This document shows positions 8,828 through 18,247 of a stretch of DNA of 64,000 nucleotides, in pieces (within the stretch, counting starts at the first letter, position 1; every line of letters starts with the position of its first letter). The stretch spans positions 2,976,001 through 3,040,000 of the forward strand of contig NZ_CP064187.1 in NCBI RefSeq assembly GCF_015353075.1, written 5' to 3'. The notes beneath the pieces are model-generated. The model worked only from the letters and a program-made list of their open reading frames with translations, did no database searches and was not told the DNA's origin. The translations under genes were made by a program, and so were the position numbers. This stretch comes from Rhizobium sp. 007. GTDB lineage: Bacteria; Pseudomonadota; Alphaproteobacteria; Rhizobiales; Rhizobiaceae.

Positions 8828-9150
8828 CAGCGTTCGCCCTCATCCTCGGCACCGAGATCGACGAACAATTCGTCGAAAGCCGTGCGGCCGGGTTGCGCGC
8901 GTCGCTCCTCTTTGTCGGTCTCACTGACCAAGGCACGGACTTCCAGGGCGCGAGAACGGGGCACGAGTACGGGAACAAGGTCAAGCGCATCGCATATCTC
9001 GGCGAATAGAGTGAGCCGATCGCGGCCCGATCGATCACCGCTCAGGTCGCGCTCGAGTTCGGAGATCCGCGCTCGATCTCGCCCCACCCGCATGGCCAGT
9101 TGTGGTTGACTCAGGCCGCGTCGCACCCGGGCTTCGTGCAGTTGCGTGCC
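8827..9150 (-). pseudogene. hipB: HipB-like XRE antitoxin, 5' end lost
   Basis: Minus-strand frame with a Cro/C1-type helix-turn-helix (LHEARVRRGLSQPQLAMRVG then RISELERDLSGDRSGRDRLT) and an acidic C-terminal tail ending just at the hipA start. Coding similarity continues upstream of the nominal GTG at 9126 to about 9150, where it is replaced by IS6 transposase sequence on the other strand. The original start codon and promoter were thus probably removed by the IS event. Whether any antitoxin is made from an internal GTG is unclear. Confidence 0.7.
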
Positions 9151-9512
9151 GATACCAAGGCCGCCAGGCGACTGCTGTGCAGACTACTGAAGAAGCAAGG
9201 CCTACCACCCGAGCGGATCATCACCGACAAACTCCGCTCTTATGGAGCGGCAAAGCGGGAAGTCATGCCAGCGATCGAGCACCGGTCCCACAAAGGCCTT
9301 AACAATCGAGCAGAATATTCTCATCTGCCACTGCGAAAACGCGAACGGGAGATGCAAGGGTTCCGATCAGTCGGCGGTTTGCAGCGTTTCATATCCGTTT
9401 TTTCCGAAATCTCTTCGTCGCACCGCATCAGAAACGCTCAGCCCTTGCCAACCACATCCATCGTGTCCGCGCCCTGGCCCACTGGAAAGCCGTGACCGGC
9501 GCGCTTGCCTGA
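9150..9512 (+). mobile_element. IS6-family transposase, 5'-truncated and frameshifted
   Basis: The plus strand encodes the C-terminal half of an IS6-type DDE transposase: TKAARRLLCRLLKKQGLPPE, RIITDKLRSYGAAKREVMP (with the second Asp), HRSHKGLNNRAEYSHLPLRK (with the terminal Glu), RKREREMQGFRSVGGLQRF. At about 9405 the frame changes and continues as NLFVAPHQKRSALANHIHRV and AHWKAVTGALA to TGA 9510-9512. The N-terminal half and left end are missing, so the element is dead. Its left border coincides with the broken 5' end of hipB. Confidence 0.85.
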
Positions 9513-9832
9513 TTTCACAAAACCACGCCCACTTCGGTCATTAATGAAATAACGTGACATCGCCCTACACGCAAGTGCAAGGATGCGCTTCAGCCAAGCC
9601 GCGTTCGGCGTGCCGTCGAAGCCGTGTCCATCGGACCGCGCAAAGGCGACCGCGCGCTGGTCTCGTGCCGTAAGCGATCCGTAAGCGCGCGCATTCAATG
9701 GTCCCACCGTAAGTCATAAGCGCCACCATACGCGCGGGACTGGACGCACTCGCTTCCTCGCCATTCAGTGATTGCGTGGTCGTCTGGTCCACGCGCAGAC
9801 GCGTGACATCTGTGGACGCCGGAGACGTCGCC
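9513..9832. other. 320-base region without a confident gene
   Basis: This lies between the IS6 relic and the propeller/cytochrome gene. It probably contains the right end of the IS copy and then the upstream region of the next operon. A minus-strand frame (9438-9707) has no recognisable family. No terminal inverted repeat could be matched because the left IS end is absent. Confidence 0.3.
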
Positions 9833-11992
9833 ATGCGAAAAAAAGCCCCTGCAATGGTCCCTGCGGATCTCGTCGGAGCTTGCCAGCCGCGGCGATGGTC
9901 CGTGCTGCCGGATCCTACTGCCCGCCGGAACATGTCGAGGGCAGCGGCGGTATTTTTCAGCCTCCTGCCGACCTTGGGATTCGCTGGAGATCAGCCCCCC
10001 GACTGGAGCCTGAGCGCCCGTGTCGTCGCGGTCGGGCTGTTCGACGTGGCCGGCGTGCGTGAAGTGGGGCGCTTTCATGTCGGTGGACCGATACCGGGAA
10101 ATCCGGAATTCCTCATGACGACGCGCGAAGGGCGGGTGCTCGATCCGCTGAGGGTTCTGGTGGCGGTGAGCAGCAATTTCGGCGCTCGCCCGAGCGACCC
10201 CAGAATCAGGACCGGCGCAATCCTGTCCATCGATCCCCGCGGGGGCAAGTCGGGCGGCACCATAGTCGTTTCGGAAGACATCACCGGCGACATTGGAGAG
10301 ACCCGGGTCCAGCTCTACACTGCACAGAGCGACCAGTTCCTCAACCGCCACTACAATGCCGGGGCGCGAACAGCGCACCTCACAGCTGCATCCGGACCGC
10401 GATACATTTCCATCAACAACGCCTTCGGAAGGCCTTGGATCGCGAACGCGCCAAATGGGATGGGTCGCGAGGGCAGCGTTAGCGTTGTCGACCCCGACGG
10501 AGCGCCGCTCGCCAACGCGCCGAGCCACAAGGCCGGCGGCGTATTTGTCGGCCGGCTAACCGATCGCGAGCGTACGCCGAAAGGACAGCCCAGCGGATGG
10601 CTCGCTAGGCTGCTGAACTATCAGGCGAGTGGCCAGTTGACGCCCGGCGGGCTGCAGACGGGCGCGCTCGGAACGGCGTTTCTCGGTCCGTCGCCGGACG
10701 GCAGCGGTTTTGCCGTGTTCGCCGCAGTCACGGCGGATGGCGGCGTGGTTCAGATCCATGTCCAGGATGGCGTGGACGGCCTGGCCGCTCCCGGCACGGT
10801 GAGCGCCGGCCGCAGTATTGACGACGATCCCGGCGTCATCGGCATCGCCTTCAAGTGGAACCCGGATCGTGTCCTCTACATCGCCGATCCCGGCCGTGAC
10901 CGGCTGGTGCTGCTCGAACTAGAGGACGACCGGCGGCATTTCACGGTCGCTCGGACCCGTACGATCTCGTTGCCGGAATTCGACCGCCCGGTCGACATCG
11001 TCGCCGCCATACCCGAAATCGCCAATCCGCATTTCTCGAGCCACACGACGCTTGCCGGCGGATCCGATCTCCTCGTCGCTAACCGCGGCGACGGCTCGCT
11101 GCTTCGCGTTAGCCAGGACGGCCGGCTTCTCGCCCGAGCGACGATCGATGTTCCAGGCGTCGGACCCCTCGGCCCAGATCGTCTTCGCGCGATCGCGACG
11201 TCGGCGGACGCGCAGCGGATCTGGATAACGATAGGCGGCGAGGTTCCTGGATTCCCGGGCCGCGAAGGGGCGCTCCTCGAGGTCGCTGCCTTCGACGAAC
11301 ACGGCGCGGCGGCGACGAAGACGACTCAGGAGATGCAAAGCGCGGCTGCCGACACCAATCTCGCGGCACGCGGAAGGCAGTTGTTTCAAGCCGACTTCAC
11401 GCCGCAGACGGGCCTCGGCCCATTATTCAATGCACCATCTTGCGTGGCCTGCCATCCCGGCCCCGGCGGCGCCAGCACCGATGAAAGCCATTTTGCGCGC
11501 AGGATAGCCTCTATGGATCCGGAGTCGGGCCGAATGGTCGCAATCGATCATCCCAACAGTCCGGTCGCCAGACGCTATGCGCTGGGCGATGGCATCGGCA
11601 CCACGACTGTCTCGGCGGCAATGCCGCGCGAGGCCAATGTGATCTCGCTGCGCATGCCGCTTGCTCTCTACGGCATCGCCAAGATCGACGAGATACCTGA
11701 CAGTGTCATCGAAGCACAGGCTGTCAGCAAGGGCGACGGAATCAAGGGCCGGGCACATCATGTCGTCGACGCCAACGGCGCGTCGCGGGTTGGCCGATAC
11801 GGCTGGAAGGCCGACATTGCTCGCCTCGAGGAGATGGTGGCGGACGCCTTCGCAAAGGAACTCGGCGTCACCAGCGCAATCGTCGACCGCCGCGACACGG
11901 TCACGCAGCCGGTCGAGCAGGATACCGGCCAGATCCACGCGGTGAGTTCCTATCTGCGAACACTCAGCCTATCCGAGGAGGCCAAGCCATGA
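9833..11992 (+). CDS. Beta-propeller protein fused to the first heme half of a DUF1111 diheme protein
   Basis: A predicted exported protein of 719 residues. A hydrophobic signal (MSRAAAVFFSLLPTLGFAGD) is followed by a YncE-like beta-propeller region of about 430 residues (repeats such as RVLYIADPGRDRLVLLELED and GSDLLVANRGDGSLLRVSQD). The last ~200 residues match the N-terminal half of DUF1111/MauG-like diheme proteins: LGPLFNAPSCVACHPGPGG with heme motif CVACH at 537-541, LRMPLALYGIAKIDEIPDSV, and VGRYGWKADIARLEEMVADA. The second heme half expected in one chain is absent here and instead sits at the end of the next protein. Start 9833 has GGAG 8 bases upstream; 9932 is the alternative. It overlaps the next gene by 4 bases (ATGA). 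Confidence 0.75.
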   Translation: MRKKAPAMVPADLVGACQPRRWSVLPDPTARRNMSRAAAVFFSLLPTLGFAGDQPPDWSLSARVVAVGLFDVAGVREVGRFHVGGPIPGNPEFLMTTREGRVLDPLRVLVAVSSNFGARPSDPRIRTGAILSIDPRGGKSGGTIVVSEDITGDIGETRVQLYTAQSDQFLNRHYNAGARTAHLTAASGPRYISINNAFGRPWIANAPNGMGREGSVSVVDPDGAPLANAPSHKAGGVFVGRLTDRERTPKGQPSGWLARLLNYQASGQLTPGGLQTGALGTAFLGPSPDGSGFAVFAAVTADGGVVQIHVQDGVDGLAAPGTVSAGRSIDDDPGVIGIAFKWNPDRVLYIADPGRDRLVLLELEDDRRHFTVARTRTISLPEFDRPVDIVAAIPEIANPHFSSHTTLAGGSDLLVANRGDGSLLRVSQDGRLLARATIDVPGVGPLGPDRLRAIATSADAQRIWITIGGEVPGFPGREGALLEVAAFDEHGAAATKTTQEMQSAAADTNLAARGRQLFQADFTPQTGLGPLFNAPSCVACHPGPGGASTDESHFARRIASMDPESGRMVAIDHPNSPVARRYALGDGIGTTTVSAAMPREANVISLRMPLALYGIAKIDEIPDSVIEAQAVSKGDGIKGRAHHVVDANGASRVGRYGWKADIARLEEMVADAFAKELGVTSAIVDRRDTVTQPVEQDTGQIHAVSSYLRTLSLSEEAKP

Positions 11993-13419
11993 GCCTCGCG
12001 CTGGCGCTCTCCCATGCACCGGAACGAGCGCGCTCGGTCTTGCCTGGCGTCATTGTGGCCGCTGCGCTAGCCCTTGCGGCCGGCTGGATCGCCGGCGGAC
12101 TGGGCGAGCCCCTCTCGCGCAACCCCATCCTCGTCGCCATGCTCTTCGGCCTCCTGATCGGCAACAGTTTCGCCTGTCCAGACGCATTGCGTCCGGGGCT
12201 CGACTTCACCAAGCGCTACCTGTTGCGGCTGGCCGTGGTGCTGGTCGGCTTCCGCATCACGATGCGGCTGTTTCTGGATCTGGGGTTGATGCCGCTCGGG
12301 GTGGCAGCCATCGAGTTGGTCCTAGTCGTGACCTTGCTCTACGCCATCGCGCGCAAGCTGTTCAGGCTCGACCCCGAGATCGCGCTGCTCGTCGCAGTCG
12401 GCAGCGCCGTGTGCGGCGCCGCGGCTATTCTTTCCATGGCGGCGCTGATGCGTGCCCGCGACCAGAACGCCGGTGTCGCCATCGCCTTGATAACGCTGAG
12501 CGGCACCATGGCGCTGCTTGCCTATCCCGTCATATTCCTGAATGGATGGCTGCCGCATCTCGACGACCGCCTCTACGGCGTGTTTGTCGGGGCGAGCATC
12601 TTCGAACTGGCGCAGGTCTACGGCGCCTCCTTCGCCGTCTCCGAAGGGGCACTCAACACCGCGACGCTCGTCAAGCTCAGCAAGGTGCTGATGCTCGTCC
12701 CGCTTCTGCTTGCCGTCGGCCTGCACTTTCGCGGCCGCAACAAGGCGCAAGAGGCAGCACCGATACCGTTCCCCTGGTTCATCGTTGCATTCATTGGCGT
12801 GGTGATCGTCAATTCGGAGATCACCCTCAATCCGCAGCTGCGCCGCATCATCCTCGATGTCGACCAGTTCCTGTTCCTGATGGTGATGGTGGCGCTCGGC
12901 ATCACCACCCACATCGCTCGCCTAGGAGAGGCTGGCGGCGCGTGGCGACTGATCGGGGTGGGTTTCGTCGGGGTGGTCCTGTCGGCCGCCATAGCCTATG
13001 GCGCTCTGATACCCTTCTCGGCGGCCTTCCGGGCCGCATCGCCGTCGTCGAGCGCAAGCGCGATGCTTGGCAGCCAGGGCGGAAGGCTCTTTGCCTCGGT
13101 CGGTTGCGCCAAATGCCATGTGCCGGCGCTCGAGGGCGTCAGCGGCGAGGTCCGGCTCTACTCGGATCTGCTGCTGCACGACATGGGACCGGCGCTAGAC
13201 GACAAGATTGTCCAGGGCGACGCCATCGGTGCCGAATGGCGGACCGCTCCACTCGTCGGCATCCGCCTGCGCGAACGCTACCTGCATGACGGCCGCGCGA
13301 TCACGTTGCGCGATGCGGTCCTCGCCCATGGCGGGACGGCACGGATCGTGCGCGACCGCTTCTTCGATCTTGGCGATGCCGACCGCCAGGCGATCCTCGA
13401 TTTTGTGGCCAAGCTATGA
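11989..13419 (+). CDS. YeiH-like sulfate-exporter permease fused to the second heme half of a DUF1111 diheme protein
   Basis: A 476-residue protein. Residues 1 to about 345 form a ~10-helix membrane protein of the UPF0324/YeiH putative sulfate exporter (PSE) family, with the typical LVAMLFGLLIGNSFACPDAL, CGAAAILSMAAL and FELAQVYGASFAVS segments. After a short Ser/Ala linker, residues about 362-476 are the C-terminal half of DUF1111: GRLFASVGCAKCHVPALEG (heme motif 373-377), LYSDLLLHDMGPALDD, and EWRTAPLVGIRLRERYLHDG with DAVLAHGG. Family permeases end near residue 340-350 without a heme domain. The overlap ATGA at 11989-11992, with GAGGAGG upstream, implies coupled translation with the preceding gene. 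I infer that the two heme halves assemble in trans in the periplasm. Confidence 0.82.
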   Translation: MSLALALSHAPERARSVLPGVIVAAALALAAGWIAGGLGEPLSRNPILVAMLFGLLIGNSFACPDALRPGLDFTKRYLLRLAVVLVGFRITMRLFLDLGLMPLGVAAIELVLVVTLLYAIARKLFRLDPEIALLVAVGSAVCGAAAILSMAALMRARDQNAGVAIALITLSGTMALLAYPVIFLNGWLPHLDDRLYGVFVGASIFELAQVYGASFAVSEGALNTATLVKLSKVLMLVPLLLAVGLHFRGRNKAQEAAPIPFPWFIVAFIGVVIVNSEITLNPQLRRIILDVDQFLFLMVMVALGITTHIARLGEAGGAWRLIGVGFVGVVLSAAIAYGALIPFSAAFRAASPSSSASAMLGSQGGRLFASVGCAKCHVPALEGVSGEVRLYSDLLLHDMGPALDDKIVQGDAIGAEWRTAPLVGIRLRERYLHDGRAITLRDAVLAHGGTARIVRDRFFDLGDADRQAILDFVAKL

Positions 13420-13464
13420 ACCGGCTGCATCACGCCACCGCTATGGTTCACCGGTCGAATCGCC

Positions 13465-14168
13465 ATGTATGAAGCTGCCATCGCAGAGCTGAGCCATCTC
13501 GACGGACCCGACCTGCTGGCGCGGCTCGTCACCGACCTGTTCGATGGAAACATAGCGCTCGTATCCTCGTTTGGCGCGGAATCCGCGGTTCTGCTGCATA
13601 TGGCGGCCTCGATCGACCGTTCGCTCCGGTCATTACGCTCGACACCGGAAAGCTGTTTGCAGAAACGATCGCTTGTCGTACGCAAATGACAGCTCGGCCT
13701 GACCGATCTGCGCGTCGTGGCGCCCGACGTCGATGTCTTGCGGGTGCTCGACGGTGCCGGATCACTGCACCGCCGCGATCCGAACCAGTGCTGCCATGTC
13801 CGCAAGGTTCTGCAGCTCGAAGAAGCCCTAACCGGTTTCAAGGCCTGGATTTCCGGTCGCAAGCGATATCACAGCGGGGTTCGCGCGGATGTTTCGACGC
13901 TCGAGGAACACGACGGACGCCTGAAGATCGACGCGCTTGCTCGCTTCACACGCCAACAGATCGAGGCCTATCTCGATCGCTATCACCTGCCCCGGCATCC
14001 GCTCCTCGAAAAAGGCTATCTTTCGATTGGCTGCGTCCCCTGCACGGTCGAATGTGGCCGCGAGGACAACCCTCGCGCGCGGGCCGCTGGAGCGGATTGT
14101 CGAAAATGGAGTGCGGGATCCATCGGTCGCCCTTTTCCTCTCGCAATTCGGCCGCCTCCGCCTCCTGA
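13465..14168 (+). pseudogene. cysH: cysH-type phosphoadenylyl/adenylyl-sulfate reductase, frameshifted
   Basis: Conserved pieces of an assimilatory APS/PAPS reductase occur in successive frames: NIALVSSFGAESAVLLHMAA (P-loop-like site), then PVITLDTGKLFAET in a second frame from about 13630, then LGLTDLRVVAPDVDVL, NQCCHVRKVLQLEEAL and KGYLSIGCVPCT in a third from about 13695. After about 14090 comes AGRWSGLSKMECGIH, containing the catalytic ECGIH, to TGA 14166-14168. The CC and C..C iron-sulfur cysteines are all present. Three small indels break an otherwise complete gene of about 234 codons. It follows the exporter-heme gene by 45 bases, supporting a sulfur theme. It could be a real pseudogene or a sequence-quality problem. 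Confidence 0.8.
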
Positions 14169-14326
14169 TTTCCGGTTGCGCAGCACCCCGGTCGGCCAAT
14201 GCCGCTTCCACTGCAAAGGCACTACTAGGAATTGTCGCATTATTGGGCTACGCTGAGGCTAATCTGGGCGGCGGGACGGGTCACGGTGACATGACCGGCG
14301 TTCGAGGATCAGTGGAGCGGAGCCCC

Positions 14327-17300
14327 ATGCCCCCCCTAGACGCCGTCGAAGCCGACGCGAGGCGCCCGCTCTCGGCCCCCAACCGGATCGCCAAACTGGC
14401 GGCGCCGCGGAGCGCCAGGATACTGAGGCGAAACCGCGTTCTCGAAGCGATCGACCGGACGCCGCGATCTGGCGTCTGCTGGCTGGCCGCGCCAGCCGGA
14501 TACGGCAAGACGACCGCGGTCATCGACTATCTCGAAAGCACCAATGCTCCGCATGTGTGGTTCCGGATCGACGAGGGCGATCAGGACATTGCGCGATTCT
14601 TCCAGTATCTGACGCACTCACTCAACCCGGCCGCTACGATTGGAGACATGCCGGTTTTCGGCGTGGAGTACGCCGAGCAGCCAAAGGAGTTCGCCAGACG
14701 CTTCTTCAGAGATTATTTCGCACGGCTGAAGCCCGGGACAATTCTGGTCCTCGATGATCTGCACGACGTCGACACACCTGAGTTCCGGACGATTCTTTCC
14801 GTGATGTTCCGGGAACTGCCGGACACGGTTCGGTGCATCTGTGCCTCACGAACGCTGCCGTGCGAAGAACTGGGCGAGCTCACCATCAAGGGCCAGATGC
14901 AGGTCGTCGATAGGTCGGCGCTCGAATTCTCGATCGCGGAAGCGCGCGATCTCGTCAAGCTGCGTTCGAAAGACGCTGCTGCCTGGATCGATGTCGAGGC
15001 GGCGCGGGGCTGGGCGGTCGGGCTCGTGCTGCTTGCGGATCGCGGTTCGACATTCGGGCCGGACACAACTGCGTTAGGGTGGAGGTGGGATGTCGAGCTC
15101 TCTGATGTTCTCGGTCGTCATTTCTTCCTCACACTTCCCGCCGCCGACCAGGACATGCTCCTGAAGCTGAACTTGTTGCCCGAAATCAGCGCCGAGCTAG
15201 CGGACGTGATGATAGGTTCGAGCGAGGCGGGAAGGTTGCTCGACAGACTCTACAGGCGGCAGTTGCTCGTCACGCGTACAGAAAGCAGCCGTGATATCTT
15301 TCACCTGCATGACCTTTTGCGGGAGTTCCTCGACCGACGTTTCGCGCAGTACGTCTCCAAGGAGGAGCAGAAGTCGTTCAAACGGAGGGCGGCGAAGGTG
15401 CTTGTGGAAGCCGGCCGGCATGATGACGCGATACCCCTTGCACTGGATGCTGAGGACTTCGTCTGGGCAAGCGAGCTCATGCTGACCCGCGCGGAGGCCG
15501 TGCTGGCGCAAGGACGCCGCGCTACCTTCATCGAATGGACCGGCCGGTTACCAGAAACGTTGATGAACGGCTGGCATTTCTATTGGCTTGGTGTAGCCCA
15601 TATGCCGGATGACGCTGCGGCGGAGCGCTGGCTTTCAAGGGCATGGCAGGCGTTTGGTCGGACCGACGATCTGAGCGGCCTTTGTCTCACGGTATCACGT
15701 GCGGTGCTGGTCAAGACAGACAGTTGGCGGACCTACGAAGGTCTTTCCGTGTGGACCCGTCGAGCGTCCGAGATCATCGAACGCGGCCTTCCGGAACTTC
15801 CGCCGGTAGAAGCGATGCTCGTGCGCATCGGCATGGTGCGTGCTCTGAACTTCGCCGAGGAATACTATCGCAGCAGCACAGCCGGACAGGTGCTTGAAGC
15901 CCAACTCCTGGAGCGGTTGACCAGAAATCCCGAGCAGGATCCGAGCTTATTGCGGTTGCTTGCGAGCGAATCGCTGATCGAGCATTCGGTGTCGACCATG
16001 GATGCCGATCTGTTCACAAAAGCTGTCGACAGCGTCGTTGATGATTTAAGCGACAAGAACGTGCTGCCATGGGTTCTCGGCATGTGGCTGGTCGCCTTTG
16101 GAGCCAAGAGCGGCCGCTATTTTCCCTACAAGAGAAGGGACTTTCCCTATCCGTCGGCCGAAGCCGCGCTGCGAGCGGCGATCGCGATCGGCGAGCGCGA
16201 TTCCCTCAGAAGCGTGGAATTCGGGGGACTTTATCATCTTCAGATGCAGATGAAGTTCCGTAGCGATTTTGCCGAATTCCACAAAGTGGTCGGGCGTCTG
16301 GCCGAGATCGCCGACAGCCGTTTCACCACGCAGGTAGCCGTTGTCGCCGACTGCCACGCGACCTTATACGCGAGGCAAGGCGACTTCACGGCAGCCTACC
16401 GGGAGTGCGAGCGCTTCATGGCGGCCATCGAGGCCGCGAACGAGCCGATGGTCGAGCGCTGGCCACATTACATTACAAAGTTCCAGGTGCTCCTTGCGGA
16501 CAGGAAGCCGCAGGACGCCGCTGCTCTGCTAGTGGACCTTCTGCCGCGGCTGGACGGCGGTGCTCGCAAGCGGACCGAGATATGCATCTTGGCCGCGACG
16601 GCGCTGGAGAGTTTTTGGGACGACGATCCGCACTATGGCGACCGTCTGAAGGCCTTCCTGGACGAACTCCGCAGCACGAACTGGCCGATGGTGCTTCTCA
16701 ACCTTCCTGAGCTGCTCGGCGAACTGCTTGGCGATGCGCTGGAGCGCGGCATCGAGCCCGAGCTCTGCCGGTCGCTGATCCGGGAACGCCTGCTGGAAGT
16801 GCCGCGGCAGCGGCCCGCGGCCTGGCCATGGCCGCTCAAGGTCTACGTTCTCGGAGGCTTTCGGCTCGAACTCGATGGAAATCCTCTCCATCTCGGTGCC
16901 AAGCCACCGACGAAAGCCCTCGACATTCTGCGGGCGCTGGCGATCTCGAAAAATAACACCTGCTCGCTGGAGACTCTTCAGGACTGGCTGTGGCCCGATC
17001 TCGACGGCGATAAGGCGCGTGCGGCATGCGAGCAGGCACTTCATCGGCTTCGCAAGCTGCTGGGACGGACGGACCTCATCGTGCAGCGCGAAGGCAAGCT
17101 TCGCGTGGCATTGGACAAGGTCTGGGTCGACCTCGCCGACTGGGAAGCACGGCTCAAGGCTGTCGCGACAGCCAATGGAGAGGCGGTTGGAATACGTCCG
17201 GACGCGGAGGCGCTCTTCCTGGCATTCCCCGGTCCTTTGTTCCTGCACGAGCGAGTCAGTTCTTGGTCGCTCGCTGCCGCTGAGAAAGTGCGTCGCGATC

Positions 17301-17572
17301 TGATCGATCTCGGGTTGAGGCTTGGCCAGCGGCTGGAGACGACCAACAACTCCCATGGGGCGCGTTCCATATATCTTAGGACGTTGGACTTTTATCCGGA
17401 TGCCGGCCCCATCTGCAAAGCGCTGATCAAGGAGCGACTGGCGCGCCATGATTTCGAAGGCGCGGTTGACGACTACGCACGCTACGAGCGGGCACTGCGT
17501 GCTGCCGGAGAGACAGCGGCGGCCGAAATACGCGCCCTGGTCGAACCCTACCTCATACGGCAGACAGGCTGA
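14327..17572 (+). CDS. STAND NTPase-SARP (BTAD) transcriptional regulator
   Basis: A 1081-residue regulator. The N-terminal MalT-like STAND NTPase has a Walker A site in AAPAGYGKTTAVIDYL (about residues 55-63), a Walker B-like ILVLDDLHDVDTPEF, and a winged-helix HLHDLLREFLDRRF. A long TPR-like helical arm follows. From about residue 837 there is an OmpR-type winged helix (LKVYVLGGFRLELDGNPLHL, TLQDWLWPDLDGDKARAACE, QALHRLRKLLG) and then a bacterial transcriptional activation (BTAD) domain to the end. The DNA-binding part is therefore at the C-terminus, opposite to AfsR-type SARPs. Start 14327 has TGGAGCGG 7 bases upstream; 14291 is an alternative. Targets unknown; the sulfur/heme locus just upstream is a candidate. 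Confidence 0.85.
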   Translation: MPPLDAVEADARRPLSAPNRIAKLAAPRSARILRRNRVLEAIDRTPRSGVCWLAAPAGYGKTTAVIDYLESTNAPHVWFRIDEGDQDIARFFQYLTHSLNPAATIGDMPVFGVEYAEQPKEFARRFFRDYFARLKPGTILVLDDLHDVDTPEFRTILSVMFRELPDTVRCICASRTLPCEELGELTIKGQMQVVDRSALEFSIAEARDLVKLRSKDAAAWIDVEAARGWAVGLVLLADRGSTFGPDTTALGWRWDVELSDVLGRHFFLTLPAADQDMLLKLNLLPEISAELADVMIGSSEAGRLLDRLYRRQLLVTRTESSRDIFHLHDLLREFLDRRFAQYVSKEEQKSFKRRAAKVLVEAGRHDDAIPLALDAEDFVWASELMLTRAEAVLAQGRRATFIEWTGRLPETLMNGWHFYWLGVAHMPDDAAAERWLSRAWQAFGRTDDLSGLCLTVSRAVLVKTDSWRTYEGLSVWTRRASEIIERGLPELPPVEAMLVRIGMVRALNFAEEYYRSSTAGQVLEAQLLERLTRNPEQDPSLLRLLASESLIEHSVSTMDADLFTKAVDSVVDDLSDKNVLPWVLGMWLVAFGAKSGRYFPYKRRDFPYPSAEAALRAAIAIGERDSLRSVEFGGLYHLQMQMKFRSDFAEFHKVVGRLAEIADSRFTTQVAVVADCHATLYARQGDFTAAYRECERFMAAIEAANEPMVERWPHYITKFQVLLADRKPQDAAALLVDLLPRLDGGARKRTEICILAATALESFWDDDPHYGDRLKAFLDELRSTNWPMVLLNLPELLGELLGDALERGIEPELCRSLIRERLLEVPRQRPAAWPWPLKVYVLGGFRLELDGNPLHLGAKPPTKALDILRALAISKNNTCSLETLQDWLWPDLDGDKARAACEQALHRLRKLLGRTDLIVQREGKLRVALDKVWVDLADWEARLKAVATANGEAVGIRPDAEALFLAFPGPLFLHERVSSWSLAAAEKVRRDLIDLGLRLGQRLETTNNSHGARSIYLRTLDFYPDAGPICKALIKERLARHDFEGAVDDYARYERALRAAGETAAAEIRALVEPYLIRQTG

Positions 17573-17617
17573 CAACGATGCGCATCGCCTTTTAGCCAAA
17601 CCCGACCTCATCTTCCT

Positions 17618-18247
17618 CTAGACCATGATGTTTGCGGCCAGGACAAGGGCTGCGAGGATCAGAACGACGCCCGCGATCGCGTCCATCCGTTTGCGGTAGA
17701 TCGGGTGGTCGAAGCAGCGGGACAGGCTTACGCCGGCCAGGCTCCAGCCATAGAACTTGATCGCGGAAGCCGCGAGGAACCCGGCTCCGAATCCCGCCTG
17801 TTCCTCGCTGCCGTAGCTGAAGGAGAGAACGCCGACGAGAAACATCGCCTCGAGCCAGACCAGCGGATTGAGCCAGGTGACGACAAGCATCGAACCGATC
17901 GCTTGGAACCGCGACTTGCAATGTGCCGTGACAACCTGCGTCCTGGATGTCCGGCTAATTTTGTGCAGGGTTCTCGCCCCCGACCATGCGAGAAATCCGG
18001 CGCATACCGCCTGCAGAATACCGGAGAGCGTCGGATGGTGCGTCAGCAGCGTTCCAAACCCACCAATGCCCATAGTAACCAGCGCGATTTCAGAGACGTA
18101 GCCGGTGGAAGCGACTGCAAAGGGGTGGCTGCGCGTTAAGCCCGCCCGGATAAGCGTGAGGTTCTGCGGACCGAGGGAAAAGATGAGCCCGAGGCCGAAC
18201 ACGAAGCCGGATGCCACTGCCGGCGACAACAAACCGTCGGCGGTCAT
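17618..18247 (-). CDS. LysE-family amino-acid exporter
   Basis: A 209-residue membrane protein with about six helices. Signature segments of the LysE/ArgO superfamily are visible: GLIFSLGPQNLTLIRAGLTR near the N-terminus and VTWLNPLVWLEAMFLVG in the second half. These proteins export basic amino acids or related solutes across the inner membrane. I start at ATG 18247 (MTADGLLSP) with AGGGAT upstream; a GTG at 18268 would add 7 residues. It converges with the STAND-SARP regulator; no terminator is obvious in the 45-base gap. Confidence 0.85.
   Translation of the reverse strand: MTADGLLSPAVASGFVFGLGLIFSLGPQNLTLIRAGLTRSHPFAVASTGYVSEIALVTMGIGGFGTLLTHHPTLSGILQAVCAGFLAWSGARTLHKISRTSRTQVVTAHCKSRFQAIGSMLVVTWLNPLVWLEAMFLVGVLSFSYGSEEQAGFGAGFLAASAIKFYGWSLAGVSLSRCFDHPIYRKRMDAIAGVVLILAALVLAANIMV

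Noticed and set aside
13937..14326. N-terminal extension of the STAND-SARP frame
   Set aside because: These codons overlap the cysH C-terminal region in another frame; ATG 14327 has a good ribosome site.
16529..17611. 360-codon minus-strand frame opposite the STAND-SARP regulator
   Set aside because: It overlaps the conserved SARP/BTAD region completely and lacks recognisable motifs.
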